The position numbers were made by a program, and so were the translations under genes. A stretch of DNA of 64,000 nt, taken from the NCBI GenBank assembly GCA_012295275.1, contig CM022668.1, positions 16,229,391 through 16,293,390 on the forward strand. Reading direction: 5' to 3'. Within the stretch, counting starts at the first letter, position 1. Each line of letters opens with the position of its first letter. Positions 63,002 to 64,000 of this stretch are shown one piece after another. The DNA is from Chrysomallon squamiferum (taxonomy: Eukaryota; Mollusca; Gastropoda; Neomphalida; Peltospiridae). The notes below the pieces were generated by a model that saw only the letters and a program-made list of their open reading frames with translations, did no database searches and was not told the origin of the DNA.

Positions 63002-63031
63002 CAGATAGATAGATAGATAGATAGATAGATG

Positions 63032-63072
<41 letters not shown>

Positions 63073-63073
63073 T
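62899..63073. repeat. (GATA)n microsatellite
   Basis: GATA units with GACA, GGTA and GGAT variants, continuous with the TATG tract on its left. Confidence 0.95.
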
Positions 63074-63142
63074 TAGACAGACAGAGAGAGACAAAAAACC
63101 CAATAAAACACACAGAGACAGGAAGACATCTGAACTTTTCGC

Positions 63143-63435
63143 GTTTCTATTTCTGTTTATATTTAAAACAAACTAATTTTTTGATTTCAGACCTAACAAT
63201 TCCATATACAGAGACAAACAGACAGACAGAAAGATAATAATATTTTTTTTTTTTTTTTGCCTTTCTATTTCTGTTTACATTTAAAACAAACAAATTTCTT
63301 TGTTATAAACATAACAATTTTACACAACATACAGACAGACAGACAAACAGAAAAATAATAACCGTTTTTGCATTTCTATTTCTGTTTATATTTATAAGAA
63401 ACAATTTCTTTGTTTTAAACCTAACAGTTCTACAG
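63143..63435. repeat. About 110-bp degenerate tandem repeat, three copies
   Basis: TTTCTATTTCTGTTTAYATT begins each copy (about 63144, 63262, 63372), followed by AAACAAACWAATTT and TAACARTTC. A GACAGACAGACA motif joins the copies. Confidence 0.85.
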
Positions 63436-64000
63436 ATTCTAACCAATACACAGTAAATGAACTGGGAACAAAACACACAACTTTGTGACAAGTTAGCTAT
63501 AAAGTATCTGAAGATGTCCTTTACCCACTGCAAAAAAAAAAAAAAAAAAAAAATCTTTTGTTTCTTAGCTTAATTTGTTTACAAAACCTAGCTTTTTTTT
63601 TTTTTTTTTTTCAAGTTGAATTTATTTTGTATCACTAAGTCTAAACAATAATCTTTAACTTTACCAGACCTTGATTAACAAATGAGATGGGATTATTTAC
63701 AAAATATCAGTTCTTCCAACGGAACGTTAATTTCTTATGTCCATAATCTGCGATAACGGACACTCGTTTTAAATGACAGACGTTGTTGTCTAAGTTTGAC
63801 GTAGTCAGTGTGACTAGTGTCAGTTACCCAGAATTCACAGTTACAAATGGATATAAGCACATAAATAATAAAATATATTTTTTTAGTACTGGAACACATG
63901 TTGTTTTGACCTTGACCTCTCGAAACGCGGTACAAAAAGTTCACAAACCAAGTGGAAAATGTTTTATTTAAATAATGTGTAAATGTATCACTGTTATCTA

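Larger units (their letters stand above)
58491..64000. other. Gene-free stretch downstream of innexin
   Basis: No gene recognised. It holds the degenerate palindrome array (59461-59935), GTTTT units (60189-60217), CT/CCCTCT DNA (60447-60500), compound CA/GA repeats (61289-61440), a long TATG/GATA block (62349-63073), a 110-bp repeat (63143-63435) and poly-A/poly-T runs (63531-63553, 63592-63612). Confidence 0.75.

Overview
The window looks like a piece of nuclear DNA from a lophotrochozoan invertebrate, most probably a mollusc. The background is AT-rich, introns are spliceosomal, and the spacers are packed with microsatellites and minisatellites. The genes include an innexin (the invertebrate gap-junction family) and two chondroitin-synthase-type glycosyltransferases in tandem. 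The species cannot be read from the sequence alone.

Layout. 1-3.36 kb: simple repeats, no gene. 3.36-10.12 kb, minus strand: two tandem two-exon paralogues of the CHSY family (chondroitin sulfate synthase: N-terminal glucuronyltransferase domain, C-terminal GalNAc-transferase domain). The upstream copy (7297-10123) is intact and predicts 759 residues. The downstream copy (3360-5793) carries three one-base frame breaks. 13.53-21.91 kb, minus strand: a complete 11-exon GMPPA gene (regulatory alpha subunit of GDP-mannose pyrophosphorylase), whose exons I placed by splice sites and phase; they sum to 1269 nt, 422 residues. 21.9-41.6 kb: no protein gene recognised; simple repeats, minisatellites and a few tRNA-like SINE fragments. 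41.9-56.94 kb, plus strand: an innexin whose main coding exon is 55741-56944. Its start codon probably lies in a tiny 5-nt coding segment at 41903-41907, across an intron of about 13.8 kb. 56.9-64 kb: innexin 3' region and repeat-rich DNA.

How the genes relate. GMPPA controls supply of GDP-mannose for glycosylation, and the CHSY proteins build chondroitin chains in the Golgi. Both are glycan genes on the same strand, but nothing shows a functional link beyond adjacency. The innexin is unrelated.

Most notable observation. In GMPPA, tandem repeats are anchored on exon edges. The acceptor plus the first 27 nt of exon 10 occurs nine times in a row (one real, eight upstream decoys). The acceptor plus the first bases of exon 4 occurs three times. 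A third array starts at the stop codon. Other points are the frame-broken CHSY paralogue, an array of CRE-like and AATATT palindromes downstream of the innexin, and minisatellites whose units carry CACGTG. Most long open frames in the window come from simple repeats and are not genes.
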